In this document: positions 8,433-17,100 of the stretch, one piece after another
How the letters are laid out: every line of letters begins with the position of its first letter
Position numbering within the stretch: the stretch's first letter is position 1
DNA from: an uncultured Fibrobacter sp.
GTDB taxonomy: Bacteria; Fibrobacterota; Fibrobacteria; Fibrobacterales; Fibrobacteraceae
Direction: 5' to 3'
Length of the DNA: 54,798 nucleotides
NCBI GenBank assembly: GCA_947165045.1
Contig: CAMUYW010000016.1
Span: 1 to 54,798, forward strand
Notes under the pieces: model-generated
What the model was told of the DNA's origin: nothing
What the model saw: the letters and a program-made list of their open reading frames with translations, nothing else
Database searches by the model: none
Made by a program: the position numbers and the translations under genes

Positions 8433-8635
8433 GAATGCAAACAGGAATGTCACTGGAGCCTTCGCGCTGCTCATGACGAATGCTCCACTTCATTCAGAAC
8501 ATCGCGAAGCTCAAAGCACCATAAGGTGCGACCTCAAAGTGCGTTAGCACGGGGTGACATCGCAAGCATCACAGCCAACGGCTTGCATCCTACTACCTAC
8601 TGTTTACTGCCTACTGTCTACTGCGGCGCAGCCGC

Positions 8636-9790
8636 TTACACTAGCTTTTCGGCTTCGCCGTCGGCGTACTTTCCATACAAAATCGCAACAATGTCCTTCT
8701 TGGGAACTTTTTGACCTGTTTCCTTGAGGCTCACGCGAAGGCGGTCAAGCATCGCCTTATCAATTTCTTTCCAGTACTGATTGGTTTCCGTCATCGTCCA
8801 GAGCTTGTCATCGCCACCGCTGATAGTCACGAGTTTTGCCTTGAAGAACGTTCCCAACGCACGATTGATAATGCTACTCGTCGTGCCAGCAATGTTCTTT
8901 GAAACGATTTCTTGCACCAAATCTTGCTTGTTCATCGGCACGAACGATGTAATGTCGCAGGCTTCCGCATAAATTTTCTTGAGCATATTGCGCGGGAACA
9001 TGTCCCAGCCTTTACGCTTGAGCGCCTTCGCCAAAATCATCTGCGAATCTTCTTCGACAGCAACTTTCTGCTCGGCAAGCGCGACCGTGTAAGAACCTCC
9101 ACCGACATCCGTCATTTGCACAAAGTCCGCAGACTTCACAAAATCCTTGAACGTCTTGAACCCGAGGCGTTTTTCATTAAACGCGTTATCCATTCCGAGC
9201 ATCTTGGGCTTAATCGCGGCAAGCGCAATCGGGCCATCCTCTTTTTGCAAAACGCTCCGGAGCATTTCCATCGAATCAATTTTTTCTGAGACGAGCTGGT
9301 TCGCGCGTTCCTTAGCCGCAGCCGTTTCATCGCCGGAATCTTCATCAGCCACCGTAGCATCATCAGTATAAATGTAGCGGGAGCACGAATTCTTGACGCA
9401 TTCGCTCAGCGGAGACTTGGGCCCCACGCCAATCACTTCCTTCCCCTGTTCGCGCAACTTGCGAAACAACGGCGAAAAATCGGAATCGCCAGTAGCAAGG
9501 ACAATCCACTGCACTTGAGAATCGAGCGCCACTTCCATGGTATCGACCGTCATCTTGATATCCGTCGAATTTTTGCCACTTACCGGATGGAACGTGTGCA
9601 CCAGTTCAAAACCGTTCTCGTTGAGCGTCGACTGCATGGGAATTAACTGCGGCGACGACCATTTGCCATACGCCTTACGCACAACAATTTGCCCCAGCGG
9701 CAAAAGTTCGTCCATGAGCGACTGAACGCCATCATGCTTGATCCAATTGGTAAGGTTTTCTGCGTCGATAAAAATTGCAATGTGGTTCAT
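8636..9790 (-). CDS. NYN-domain (LabA/DUF88-like) protein with C-terminal OST-HTH/LOTUS-like region
   Basis: 384 residues from the ATG at 9790; the longer frame upstream lacks support. Residues about 1-150 form a PIN-like NYN nuclease domain: [15 protein letters not shown] and [11 protein letters not shown] supply the conserved acidic metal-binding residues. The middle part (after [13 protein letters not shown], with [12 protein letters not shown] and GGGSYTV) resembles an OST-HTH/LOTUS RNA-binding domain, and a second such copy may lie at the C-terminus ([14 protein letters not shown] onward). It is probably an RNA-directed nuclease or binding protein; target unknown. A TATATA lies 5-7 nt before the ATG with no Shine-Dalgarno. 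Confidence 0.88.
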   Translation of the reverse strand: MNHIAIFIDAENLTNWIKHDGVQSLMDELLPLGQIVVRKAYGKWSSPQLIPMQSTLNENGFELVHTFHPVSGKNSTDIKMTVDTMEVALDSQVQWIVLATGDSDFSPLFRKLREQGKEVIGVGPKSPLSECVKNSCSRYIYTDDATVADEDSGDETAAAKERANQLVSEKIDSMEMLRSVLQKEDGPIALAAIKPKMLGMDNAFNEKRLGFKTFKDFVKSADFVQMTDVGGGSYTVALAEQKVAVEEDSQMILAKALKRKGWDMFPRNMLKKIYAEACDITSFVPMNKQDLVQEIVSKNIAGTTSSIINRALGTFFKAKLVTISGGDDKLWTMTETNQYWKEIDKAMLDRLRVSLKETGQKVPKKDIVAILYGKYADGEAEKLV

Positions 9791-10013
9791 GGTGGTATAT
9801 ATAGAATTTAGAGCTAAGATTTTAGAACTTAGAACTTTGAAGTCATCCTCCGAAGGAGACAACCTTACAAGGCGAGTGTTGCAGCCATGCTTGCATGGCT
9901 ATAACTGAGCCGCTAAGGTTGGGGCGTAGCCCCATCCATAATTCTTGTATAACATTGTATGGATGGGGCAATGCCGCCCCAAACTTACAAAAATCTGTTT
10001 TACCTGTACGTCC
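9791..10013. repeat. Highly structured intergenic palindrome cluster
   Basis: Within this gap, CTCC-GAA-GGAG lies at about 9848-9858, a perfect AGCCATGC-TT-GCATGGCT at 9883-9900, and a long inverted repeat whose arms (9914-9937 and 9960-9987) each read TAAGnTTGGGGCG..GCCCCATCCA on one strand. Each arm is also a hairpin of its own (GGGGC/GCCCC). It may be a decayed transposable palindrome or a structured RNA. No ORF is supported here. Confidence 0.7.
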
Positions 10014-10042
10014 TTGACAAAATGTCCATAACAATATATTTA
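10014..10042 (+). promoter_or_regulatory. Promoter of the first CE1 esterase gene
   Basis: TTGACA at 10014-10019 with TATATT at 10035-10040 (15-nt spacer) or TATTTA at 10037-10042 (17-nt spacer). A leader of about 85 nt follows, with a CTATTCagaGAATAG hairpin and a CCAAA/TTTGG pairing before the AGGAG ribosome-binding site. Confidence 0.7.
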
Positions 10043-10134
10043 CATTAGAGAATATTCCCTATTCAGAGAATAGATTATAGATGGTTTAGGTGGAGCCCAA
10101 AGAAACAACTTTTGGACTATAAAAGGAGTGTAGA

Positions 10135-11676
10135 ATGAAAGCAAAACGACTTTCGCTAGTATCCGCTGCATGTGTTGCAGCACTGTGTTCCTCATCATTT
10201 GCTTATACGATTAGCGGCAAAGTGTCCGATGATCAAGGCAAGGCCCTCAAGGACGTCAATGTCAGCTTGCTCAAAGAAGGCAAGATTACCAAAACCAACG
10301 ACAAGGGCGAATTCACCATTCACGAAGAAGAAGTGGGTATCCATCAGGCTTATAAAGGCGCTGTCGGATACGTCAACATCAATAACGGGATTCTTTCTTA
10401 CTCCCAGAGCAGCACTTCTCCGGTTCAGGTAAAGATTTACAACTCCCTCGGCAACCAAGTTTTCGAAAAGAAACTGCAGGGTTCCGGCACATACGACTTG
10501 AGCAAGGGACTCAGCGCTAAGGGCACCTACTTTGCACAGGTCTCCGTCGGCAGCGCAAAGCAAACCATCAAGTTCACGACTGACGGCAACTACAGCAGCT
10601 CTACAGGTTCTCAAGCTAGCGCTCTCATGAAAGACGCCCAGCAGGGTGAAGCTATTCAGTTTGTCGCTACAGACTATGACACGCTCACCATCAAGCTCGG
10701 AACGCTTGACACGACTCTCGACGTGAAGCTCACGAAGACCGCCCCGGCTGAAGAAACCTTCAAGTTCGGTTACGCTCTCGGTAACGAACCGCGCAAGAGT
10801 AAGGGCTGCGGCAAGGCTTCTAGCTTGAAGTCCAACAGAAAGGTCGAAAATGGCGAACAATTCTCCATTAACGTCGGCGGCAAGAATCGTACATTCTTCA
10901 TTACTTTGCCGAAGAACTACGACAACACCAAGCCGCACAAGCTTCTCATTGCAAACCACTGCATGGGCTCCAAGGCAGAAGACTTCGTGCACCACACTCC
11001 GGACTACGACCATCCGACTCCGTATTACGGCCAGCAGAACCTGGACAAGAACGGCGACTACATCTTCGTAGCACCTCAGGGTAATGATAACGGAACTTGG
11101 AACGGAAAAGAAGACCACCAGTTCGTCGACGAAATGATCACCACGATGTTCGACAACTACTGCGTTGACACAACTCGTGTGTTTGCCACGGGCTTCAGCT
11201 TCGGCGCTATGTTCACGAACTCCCTCGCACAGGACATGCAAGAAAGACTCCGCGCTGTAGCAGTCTATGCAACCGCAGACTATAACATTTGGCTCCCGTC
11301 TGCAGGATCTGGCCGTTACGACGCCAAGGACTTGCCGATTGCATGGATGGCTGTCCACGGCAGAAACGACGGTGTTTGCAACTACGATCGCGCCAAGAAC
11401 AGCGCCCTCCCGAGAATCCTCAAGAGAAACGGCAAGGCTGACGCTAACGGCAACTTCACCGACGCCAGTGCCGAAAAGCCGAAGGAAAACTCCGGCAACA
11501 CCGGACACGTCTGCTACGACTTCACGACTGTTGACCCGCGCTTCCCGGTCAAGTTCTGCAGCTGGCCGGGTGGACACCAGTGGACCGCTCACGACAACGG
11601 CAGCATGAACGTTGGTGCCGGCTGGCAGGAAACTTGGGTGCCTGAAGAAGTGCACAAGTTCTTCGAACAGTTCTAG
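10135..11676 (+). CDS. Secreted CE1-type esterase with N-terminal regulatory-like and sorting-like domains (copy 1 of 3)
   Basis: 513 residues. Signal peptide 1-23 (cleavage near SSFAY). Residues about 24-75 form a carboxypeptidase-regulatory-like beta-sandwich (ISGKVSDDQGKALKDVNV). Residues about 95-150 resemble a FlgD-like/type IX sorting-type module (VQVKIYNSLGNQVF, DLSKGLSAKGTYFAQV) placed before, not after, the catalytic part. Residues about 210-513 form an alpha/beta hydrolase of the CE1/PHB-depolymerase-like type: Ser355 in GFSFG, Asp412 in HGRND, His481 in GGHQW. It probably removes feruloyl or acetyl groups from xylan; the substrate is inferred. An AGGAG lies just before the start, and a 12-bp-stem terminator follows. 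Confidence 0.88.
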   Translation: MKAKRLSLVSAACVAALCSSSFAYTISGKVSDDQGKALKDVNVSLLKEGKITKTNDKGEFTIHEEEVGIHQAYKGAVGYVNINNGILSYSQSSTSPVQVKIYNSLGNQVFEKKLQGSGTYDLSKGLSAKGTYFAQVSVGSAKQTIKFTTDGNYSSSTGSQASALMKDAQQGEAIQFVATDYDTLTIKLGTLDTTLDVKLTKTAPAEETFKFGYALGNEPRKSKGCGKASSLKSNRKVENGEQFSINVGGKNRTFFITLPKNYDNTKPHKLLIANHCMGSKAEDFVHHTPDYDHPTPYYGQQNLDKNGDYIFVAPQGNDNGTWNGKEDHQFVDEMITTMFDNYCVDTTRVFATGFSFGAMFTNSLAQDMQERLRAVAVYATADYNIWLPSAGSGRYDAKDLPIAWMAVHGRNDGVCNYDRAKNSALPRILKRNGKADANGNFTDASAEKPKENSGNTGHVCYDFTTVDPRFPVKFCSWPGGHQWTAHDNGSMNVGAGWQETWVPEEVHKFFEQF

Positions 11677-11703
11677 TCGATTTTCATAATCAGCTCTCTA
11701 CCA

Positions 11704-11737
11704 AAAACGACTTCCATCCTCCGGAAGTCGTTTTTAT
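11704..11737 (+). terminator. Terminator after esterase copy 1
   Basis: A 12-bp stem AAAACGACTTCC/GGAAGTCGTTTT with a 7-nt loop and a T run. Confidence 0.9.
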
Positions 11738-11887
11738 ATTCCATATTACCTAATAACAGTAAAATTCTTTTTATAGACAATTCGTCAACAAGCAAAACGC
11801 TTGGCCGCGTAACTTTATGCATATCTGTATTTAGATTAGTTTATAGCAAGGTGTGTATATTAGGAGTCTTGGTTAAAAGGAGTAAAC

Positions 11888-13408
11888 ATGAGTATCAAAT
11901 CACCCAAAATTTTCACGACAGCATGTCTTTTGGCATTCTGCGGAGCTGCATCGGCATACACCATAACAGGTACCGTTTCCGATAACGACGGGAAAGCCAT
12001 CAAAGGCGCCTCGGTAAACCTTATCAAAGAAGACAAATCCGCAACGACCGACGACAAGGGTAAATTCACCATCCATGAAGAAGAAGTGGGAATTAAACCC
12101 GCCTTCAAAAACGCCGTCGGGTACATCAGCGTTAATAACGGCATTCTCTCTTATTCGCAGAGCAGCACATCTCCCGTGCAGGTGAAGATTTACAACTCCC
12201 TCGGCAACCAAGTTTTCAGCAAAACACTGCAAGGTGCCGGCTCATACGATTTGAGCAAGGGACTCACCGCCCAAGGCACATACTTAGCACAAGTGACGGT
12301 CGGTAGCGCCAAACAAAATTTCAAGTTTACAACTAAAGGCAACTTCAGCAGCGCAATAGGCTCTCAAGCTAGCGCCCTCATGAAGGATGCTCAAGCTGGT
12401 GAAAAAATCACCTTTGCAGCCGAAGGTTTTGACACGCTCACCGTGCCGCTCGGGACACTCGACACGACGCTTGACGTAAAGCTCACTAAGAGCGAACCGA
12501 CATTCAAATTCGGCTACGCCATAGGCAACAAGCCGACTCCAAGTAAAGGCTGCGGTTCCGCTTCCAAGTTGCAAAAGGTCAAGAGCGTCGAAAACGGCGA
12601 CCAGTTCCAGATCAGGGTCGGCAGCGACACACGCAAATACTTCATCACGCTGCCCAAGAACTACGACAACACCAAGCCACACAAGGTGCTCTTTGCACTG
12701 CACTGCTATGGCAGTAGTGGCGAAGACTTCGTGCACCACACTCCGGACTATGACCATCCGACTCCGTACTACGGCCAGCAGGTACTCGACAAGAACGGCG
12801 ACTACATCTTTGTCTCGCTGGATGCAATCGGAGGCCTGTGGAACAAGGGCCAGGCCGACCACGACTTCTTTGCTCAGACGCTTACAACCTTGAACGAAAA
12901 CTACTGCATCGATACTAGCCGCGTGTTCATTAATGGCTTTAGCTATGGGGCCATGTTCAGCTACTCGCTCATGCAAGACATGCAGAGCCGCGTCCGCGCA
13001 GCCGCCACCTATGCAGTCGCCGATTACAACATCTGGCTCCCTGAAGGCAACAACATGAAGAACTTGCCGATTGCCTGGATGAACGTTCACGGCGTAAATG
13101 ATGGCCGTTGCGATTACAGCCGCGCCAAGAACAGCGCCCTCCCGAGAATCCTCAAACGTAACGGCAAGGCCGACGCTGATGGCAACTTCACTGACGCAAG
13201 TTCCGAAAAGCCAGAAGAAGTTAAGGGCAACACCGGACACGTCTGCTATGACTTCAAGAATGTGGACGAACGCTTCCCTGTTAAATGGTGCAGCTGGCCA
13301 GGAGACCACCAGTGGACCGCACATGACACCGGTAACATGGGGGTCGGCTGGAACTGGGAAAGCACTTGGGTGCCGGAGGCTGTCCACGCCTTCTTCGAAC
13401 AATTCTAA
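11888..13408 (+). CDS. Secreted CE1-type esterase (copy 2 of 3)
   Basis: 506 residues with the same architecture as the gene before it: signal peptide (cleavage near ASAY), regulatory-like sandwich (ITGTVSDNDGKAIKGASV), internal sorting-like module (KIYNSLGNQVF) and CE1-type hydrolase. The triad is Ser352 in GFSYG, Asp405 in HGVND and His474 in GDHQW. Several DNA blocks are identical or nearly so to copy 1 (a run of about 30 nt around the IYNSLGNQVF codons, and the block for DFVHHTPDYDHPTPYYGQQ), so the pair is a recent duplication or is being homogenised. AAAAGGAG precedes the start. The 211-bp gap upstream holds a terminator, a CAAGC-AAAA-CGCTTG-like hairpin near 11790 and a TATATT near 11855. 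Confidence 0.88.
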   Translation: MSIKSPKIFTTACLLAFCGAASAYTITGTVSDNDGKAIKGASVNLIKEDKSATTDDKGKFTIHEEEVGIKPAFKNAVGYISVNNGILSYSQSSTSPVQVKIYNSLGNQVFSKTLQGAGSYDLSKGLTAQGTYLAQVTVGSAKQNFKFTTKGNFSSAIGSQASALMKDAQAGEKITFAAEGFDTLTVPLGTLDTTLDVKLTKSEPTFKFGYAIGNKPTPSKGCGSASKLQKVKSVENGDQFQIRVGSDTRKYFITLPKNYDNTKPHKVLFALHCYGSSGEDFVHHTPDYDHPTPYYGQQVLDKNGDYIFVSLDAIGGLWNKGQADHDFFAQTLTTLNENYCIDTSRVFINGFSYGAMFSYSLMQDMQSRVRAAATYAVADYNIWLPEGNNMKNLPIAWMNVHGVNDGRCDYSRAKNSALPRILKRNGKADADGNFTDASSEKPEEVKGNTGHVCYDFKNVDERFPVKWCSWPGDHQWTAHDTGNMGVGWNWESTWVPEAVHAFFEQF

Positions 13409-13421
13409 AAAACTTATATAA

Positions 13422-13505
13422 CCGTCGCAATACGGCGTTGCTCACCCCCTCATGTACGGGTTGTACACTACGGGGGCTCGCGCCTTGTCTTGCTAGGCTC
13501 TCTAA
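13422..13505. repeat. Imperfect intergenic palindrome
   Basis: A CCCC..TGTAC-gggtt-GTACA..CGGGG inverted repeat near 13445-13478 within an otherwise gene-free gap; it resembles a repetitive intergenic element. No second copy was seen in this window. Confidence 0.45.
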
Positions 13506-13549
13506 GTTTTTCAATATAAAGACTTTCATAAATTAACTCTCCTCGCCCA

Positions 13550-13580
13550 AAAGGCTTCCCAATCGGGAAGCCTTTCTTAT
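13550..13580 (+). terminator. Terminator after esterase copy 2
   Basis: An 11-bp stem AAAGGCTTCCC/GGGAAGCCTTT with a 4-nt loop, then TTCTTAT. Confidence 0.88.
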
Positions 13581-13691
13581 TCGGAAAATTTTGTTTACTA
13601 TGAAAAATCTACCCTTTTTGTGGTTATATTACTTTATAGTGGATACTAACCAAAATTGGGTTTAACTGGGGTATGGGAAAAGGAGTGTGCG

Positions 13692-15161
13692 ATGAAAAGA
13701 GCAATCTTTTCCGTTTTTCCTATTGTTTTAGCAACTGCTTTCACAGCGGCATCCGCGTTTACGTTGAGCGGAACCGTCAAAAATGAATCCGATTCACCCA
13801 TTTCAGGCGCATCCATTAAGTTGGCAATCGCTGGAGAAACAGCCACTACCGATTCTGACGGCAAGTTCAAAATCGAAAAGCAAGACAGCATCGTGAGCAT
13901 TTCTAAGATCGGGACCGCACCCGGTTTTATCGAAATTTCTGACGGAGTGCTTCACTTTTCGCAGAGCCCGAACACCCCCGTGCAAGTTTCCATTTTCGAC
14001 ATGATGGGCAACCGCATTTTGCAACAGTCACTCCAAGGCTCGGGTCAAGTCAATTTGCGCAAAAGCGTAAAAGCGCAAGGTTCTTACGTAGCACGCGTTC
14101 GTGTTGGTAGCGCTCAGCAATCCATCCGATTTACGGCCGAAGACACTTACAAAACGTACTCGTCAGCACATGCTCACGCGCTTCTCAAAGTCGAAGACGA
14201 TTCCAAAGACACCTTGATTGTTGCCGCAAAGGATTACGATACACTCCGCGTGTTTCTTTCCAAGCTCGATACAACGCTATCACTCACCTTGAAGAAAAAG
14301 GTCATCGAACAAACTTACGCATTCGGGTACGCCATGGGCAACGCACCCACCCCGAGTAAAGGCTGCGGCAAGGAAAACACGCTCAAGGACAACTTCACAT
14401 TTACCAGCGACAGCATCGAGCACGAAATCTACCTCACCCTGCCCGAAAACTATGACAAGGACAAACCTTATCGCCTTGTGTTCGGCATGCACTACATGGG
14501 CGGTTCCGCAAAGAATGTGGCAACGAAAGAAGGCTACTACGGACTCCGAAACCAGAAAGGAGCCAAGGAGAACACCATCTTCGTAGCTCCGCACGGATAC
14601 ACGGACGAGAACGGTAAAGAAAATCCATGGCGATGCGGGGACGACAAGGACCACATCTTCTTCGACGAATTCCTCACCTACCTGAACGAAAACCTTTGCG
14701 TAGACACTTCACGCGTGTTCTCCGTCGGATTCAGCTTTGGCGCCATGTTTAGCAACTCGCTTGCACAGGATTTCCAGCATCGTTTGCGTGGCGTAGTAGT
14801 ATTTGCGACGATGGACCAAGTGATTTACTTGCCCAAGAACAAAGGTTTGCCGATTGCATGGATGGGGACTGTCGGCATGGACGACCCCCTCTGCACACCC
14901 AAACTCGGACGCAGCGCCCGCGACAGAATCTTGAAGAACAACGGAAAGCCCGATGCCGAAGGGAACTTCACCGATGCTAGAGGCGAAGAAGCCGAAGAAT
15001 ACTCCGGTGGCAAGCACGTGTGTTACGACTACAAGACGGTCGACCCGCGCTTCCCCGTGAAGTGGTGTACATTCGACGGTAAACACGCATACAACGCTAG
15101 CGACAGCGACGGCAAAGTTTGGACAACACCAACTGCCTGGGAATTTATAACACAGTTCTAA
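13692..15161 (+). CDS. Secreted CE1-type esterase (copy 3 of 3, diverged)
   Basis: 489 residues from the ATG at 13692, chosen because AAAGGAG precedes it and a signal peptide (MKRAIFSVF..., cleavage near ASAF) follows; the in-frame Met at 13656 is unsupported. The three-part architecture is as in copies 1 and 2 but more diverged. The nucleophile is Ser348 in GFSFG, the acid Asp397/398 in GMDDPLC, where copies 1 and 2 have HGxND, and His465 in GKHAY. The segment HHTPDYDHPTPYYGQQ of the other copies is missing, which should alter the substrate pocket. It is probably an esterase with a different specificity. Confidence 0.87.
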   Translation: MKRAIFSVFPIVLATAFTAASAFTLSGTVKNESDSPISGASIKLAIAGETATTDSDGKFKIEKQDSIVSISKIGTAPGFIEISDGVLHFSQSPNTPVQVSIFDMMGNRILQQSLQGSGQVNLRKSVKAQGSYVARVRVGSAQQSIRFTAEDTYKTYSSAHAHALLKVEDDSKDTLIVAAKDYDTLRVFLSKLDTTLSLTLKKKVIEQTYAFGYAMGNAPTPSKGCGKENTLKDNFTFTSDSIEHEIYLTLPENYDKDKPYRLVFGMHYMGGSAKNVATKEGYYGLRNQKGAKENTIFVAPHGYTDENGKENPWRCGDDKDHIFFDEFLTYLNENLCVDTSRVFSVGFSFGAMFSNSLAQDFQHRLRGVVVFATMDQVIYLPKNKGLPIAWMGTVGMDDPLCTPKLGRSARDRILKNNGKPDAEGNFTDARGEEAEEYSGGKHVCYDYKTVDPRFPVKWCTFDGKHAYNASDSDGKVWTTPTAWEFITQF

Positions 15162-15175
15162 TTTCAAACAAATCG

Positions 15176-15232
15176 CCTCGGATTCCCGAGGCTGAATGCA
15201 AAACAGGCTTCCCGACGGGAAGCCTGTTTAAA
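15176..15232 (+). terminator. Double terminator after esterase copy 3
   Basis: A GCCTCGG/CCGAGGC hairpin (15176-15193) followed by a 13-bp stem AAACAGGCTTCCC/GGGAAGCCTGTTT (15202-15230). Confidence 0.88.
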
Positions 15233-15342
15233 CTGTACTGGATCCTGCTCCTACGAACCTAAGAATTGTAAGCCAACAAGTTGGCAACAATTCTATATCC
15301 CCTTACAGGGTCAGGATGACGAGCTGCAAACTAAAAAAGGCG

Positions 15343-15367
15343 ATGCCGGAACGGAGTCCGGCATGAC
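15343..15367. repeat. Dispersed palindrome (..CCGGCATGAC type)
   Basis: ATGCCGGA-acggag-TCCGGCAT followed by GAC, close to the 3' end of the phosphohexomutase gene. It belongs to the same design class as the elements at 8410, 23561, 25380 and others. Confidence 0.75.
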
Positions 15368-15375
15368 ATCAAAAG

Positions 15376-16716
15376 TTAAATCAGTTTTTCGACCTTGGAG
15401 CAGAGGGATTCGGCTTCCTCAGCCGTCGGCGCTTCGGCAATCACGCGGATTACCGGTTCCGTGTTGCTGGCGCGCACATGCACCCAAGACTTTTCGCTTC
15501 CAAGCCAAAGGCCGTCGCGTTCATCCGTCTTCCAGCCGGCAAATTCCGCCTTGACCTTCGGGAGAATGTCTGCAACCTTCTTGTCGCCGAGTTCGAACTT
15601 TTTCTTCGGCATCACATAAGCCGGATTTTCAGCAACGAACTTTTCCGGACCGCCATTGTGGTGAGCCATCCAGCTCAAGACGAGTGCTGCAGCCACGAGA
15701 CTATCACGACCATAGTGGAGCGCCGGGAGAATCACGCCGCCGTTACCTTCACCGCCGATAACGCAGCCATTTTCGATCATCTGAAGGCTAACATTAATTT
15801 CACCCACCTTAGCACGGCTAAATTCGCAACCGTACTTGGCAGCAACATCTTCGTTCATGCGGCTCGTCGAGAGGTTCACGCAAACGCTACCCTTCTTTTG
15901 CGCAAGAACTTCATCCGTTGCAATCGCAAGCGTGTATTCTTCGCCGATACTTTGTCCAAGACCATCCACGAGAGCGCAACGGTCTGCATCCGGGTCCACG
16001 GCAAAGCCAACAGCACAGCCGTTATCCTTGACAGCCTTGCGCAAGTCACCGAGGTTTTCAGGAATCGGTTCTGCACCGCGCGGGAACGTGCCATCCGGGC
16101 TGCAATGAACGCGCACAACTTCGCAACCGAGCTGTTCCAAAAGGCGTGGCACGATAAAGCTACCGGCACCATTCACGGCATCGACTGCGACCTTGAAATG
16201 CTTTGCCTTGATAGCTTCGACATCCACAAACGGAATCTTGAGCGTACCGTCGATGTGAATGCCATCCGCATCCGGAGCGATTTCGTACTTGCCCATCGTG
16301 CGGTAATCAGGATAAGCGAATTGGTTTGCATCAGCAAGAGCAAAAAGCTGTTTCACGTCATCCGGACCAAGGAAGAGGCCCTTATTGTTAAGGAACTTGA
16401 GAGCGTTCCATTCGAGCGGGTTATGGCTTGCGGTAATGATAATGCCCGCATCAGCCTTGAAGTGAGTCGTCAAGAGTTCCACGGACGGAGTTGTCGAAAG
16501 ACCCACATCCACAACATCCACGCCAGAGAGTCGGCAAATGCCAGCAACAAACTGCACAATAGCATCACCCGTCGGGCGGCTATCACGACCAATCACAACA
16601 CGCTTAGCCTTCGTGATTTCAAGAAACGCACGCACATGGCTCTGCAAAACTTGCGGAGTGAGAGTATCGCCAACAATCCCGCGAATACCAGAAATAGATC
16701 GCATCAATTTAGACAT
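15376..16716 (-). CDS. glmM: Phosphohexomutase, GlmM/phosphomannomutase type
   Basis: 446 residues of the alpha-D-phosphohexomutase superfamily. SGIRGIVG lies at the N-terminus, the phosphoserine loop TASHNP (Ser about 97), the metal loop DPDADRC (241-247), the sugar-specificity loop GGEGNGGVI (about 321-329) and the phosphate-binding loop RASNTEPVIRV near the C-terminus. The GEGNGG loop is more like the archaeal-type GlmM group than the bacterial GGEQSG type. It probably makes glucosamine-1-phosphate for UDP-GlcNAc; phosphomannomutase activity remains possible. GAAGGAG precedes the start. Confidence 0.88.
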   Translation of the reverse strand: MSKLMRSISGIRGIVGDTLTPQVLQSHVRAFLEITKAKRVVIGRDSRPTGDAIVQFVAGICRLSGVDVVDVGLSTTPSVELLTTHFKADAGIIITASHNPLEWNALKFLNNKGLFLGPDDVKQLFALADANQFAYPDYRTMGKYEIAPDADGIHIDGTLKIPFVDVEAIKAKHFKVAVDAVNGAGSFIVPRLLEQLGCEVVRVHCSPDGTFPRGAEPIPENLGDLRKAVKDNGCAVGFAVDPDADRCALVDGLGQSIGEEYTLAIATDEVLAQKKGSVCVNLSTSRMNEDVAAKYGCEFSRAKVGEINVSLQMIENGCVIGGEGNGGVILPALHYGRDSLVAAALVLSWMAHHNGGPEKFVAENPAYVMPKKKFELGDKKVADILPKVKAEFAGWKTDERDGLWLGSEKSWVHVRASNTEPVIRVIAEAPTAEEAESLCSKVEKLI

Positions 16717-16736
16717 GTTTACTCCTTCAAATAAAT

Positions 16737-17069
16737 TTATCCAAGCTCCGGGACAGTCGCGTAAAAGACGAGATTATCCGGGCCTTCATTAATCAGACTG
16801 TGGGAATGTCCCTTCGGGCAGAAATGGCATTGTCCTGCTTCGACAAATTCAACGCCATCATCAAAAAGTACCTTGCCCTTACCCGCTACAAAGAACATAA
16901 TTTCGCTGTTCGTTTCATGTTTGTGAAAACCGATAGACGCACCCGGTTCGAGAATGCCGTGCATAATACGCGTCGTACCATCGAAATACATTTTGGCTTT
17001 GTATTCCTTTTCGCCCCCCTTAAAATTCGGGAGCACAGTCGTTTCCATACCTTTCAAATCGATAATCAT
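16737..17069 (-). CDS. Single-domain cupin protein
   Basis: 110 residues with one cupin_2 beta-barrel. The first cupin motif, GASIGFHKHETNSEIMFFVAG, supplies two His and a Glu for metal, and the second motif, GQCHFCPKGHSHSLINEG, supplies the distal His. The substrate is unknown; such proteins are often small isomerases, dioxygenases or regulators. AGAGGT lies before the start. It is 20 bp upstream of the phosphohexomutase gene on the same strand, so the two may be cotranscribed and a sugar-linked role is conceivable. Confidence 0.85.
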   Translation of the reverse strand: MIIDLKGMETTVLPNFKGGEKEYKAKMYFDGTTRIMHGILEPGASIGFHKHETNSEIMFFVAGKGKVLFDDGVEFVEAGQCHFCPKGHSHSLINEGPDNLVFYATVPELG

Positions 17070-17100
17070 TATGACCTCTTTTTTATAGAGGCAATAATAG

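Noticed and set aside
10043..10134. Riboswitch in the esterase leader
   Set aside because: Two small hairpins only; no known aptamer core was recognised.
10195..11655. Minus-strand frame of 486 codons opposite esterase copy 1
   Set aside because: The plus strand has SD, signal peptide, full triad and terminator; a similar shadow is also seen opposite copy 2.
15478..16734. Plus-strand frame of 418 codons opposite the phosphohexomutase gene
   Set aside because: Shadow of a gene with all superfamily motifs.
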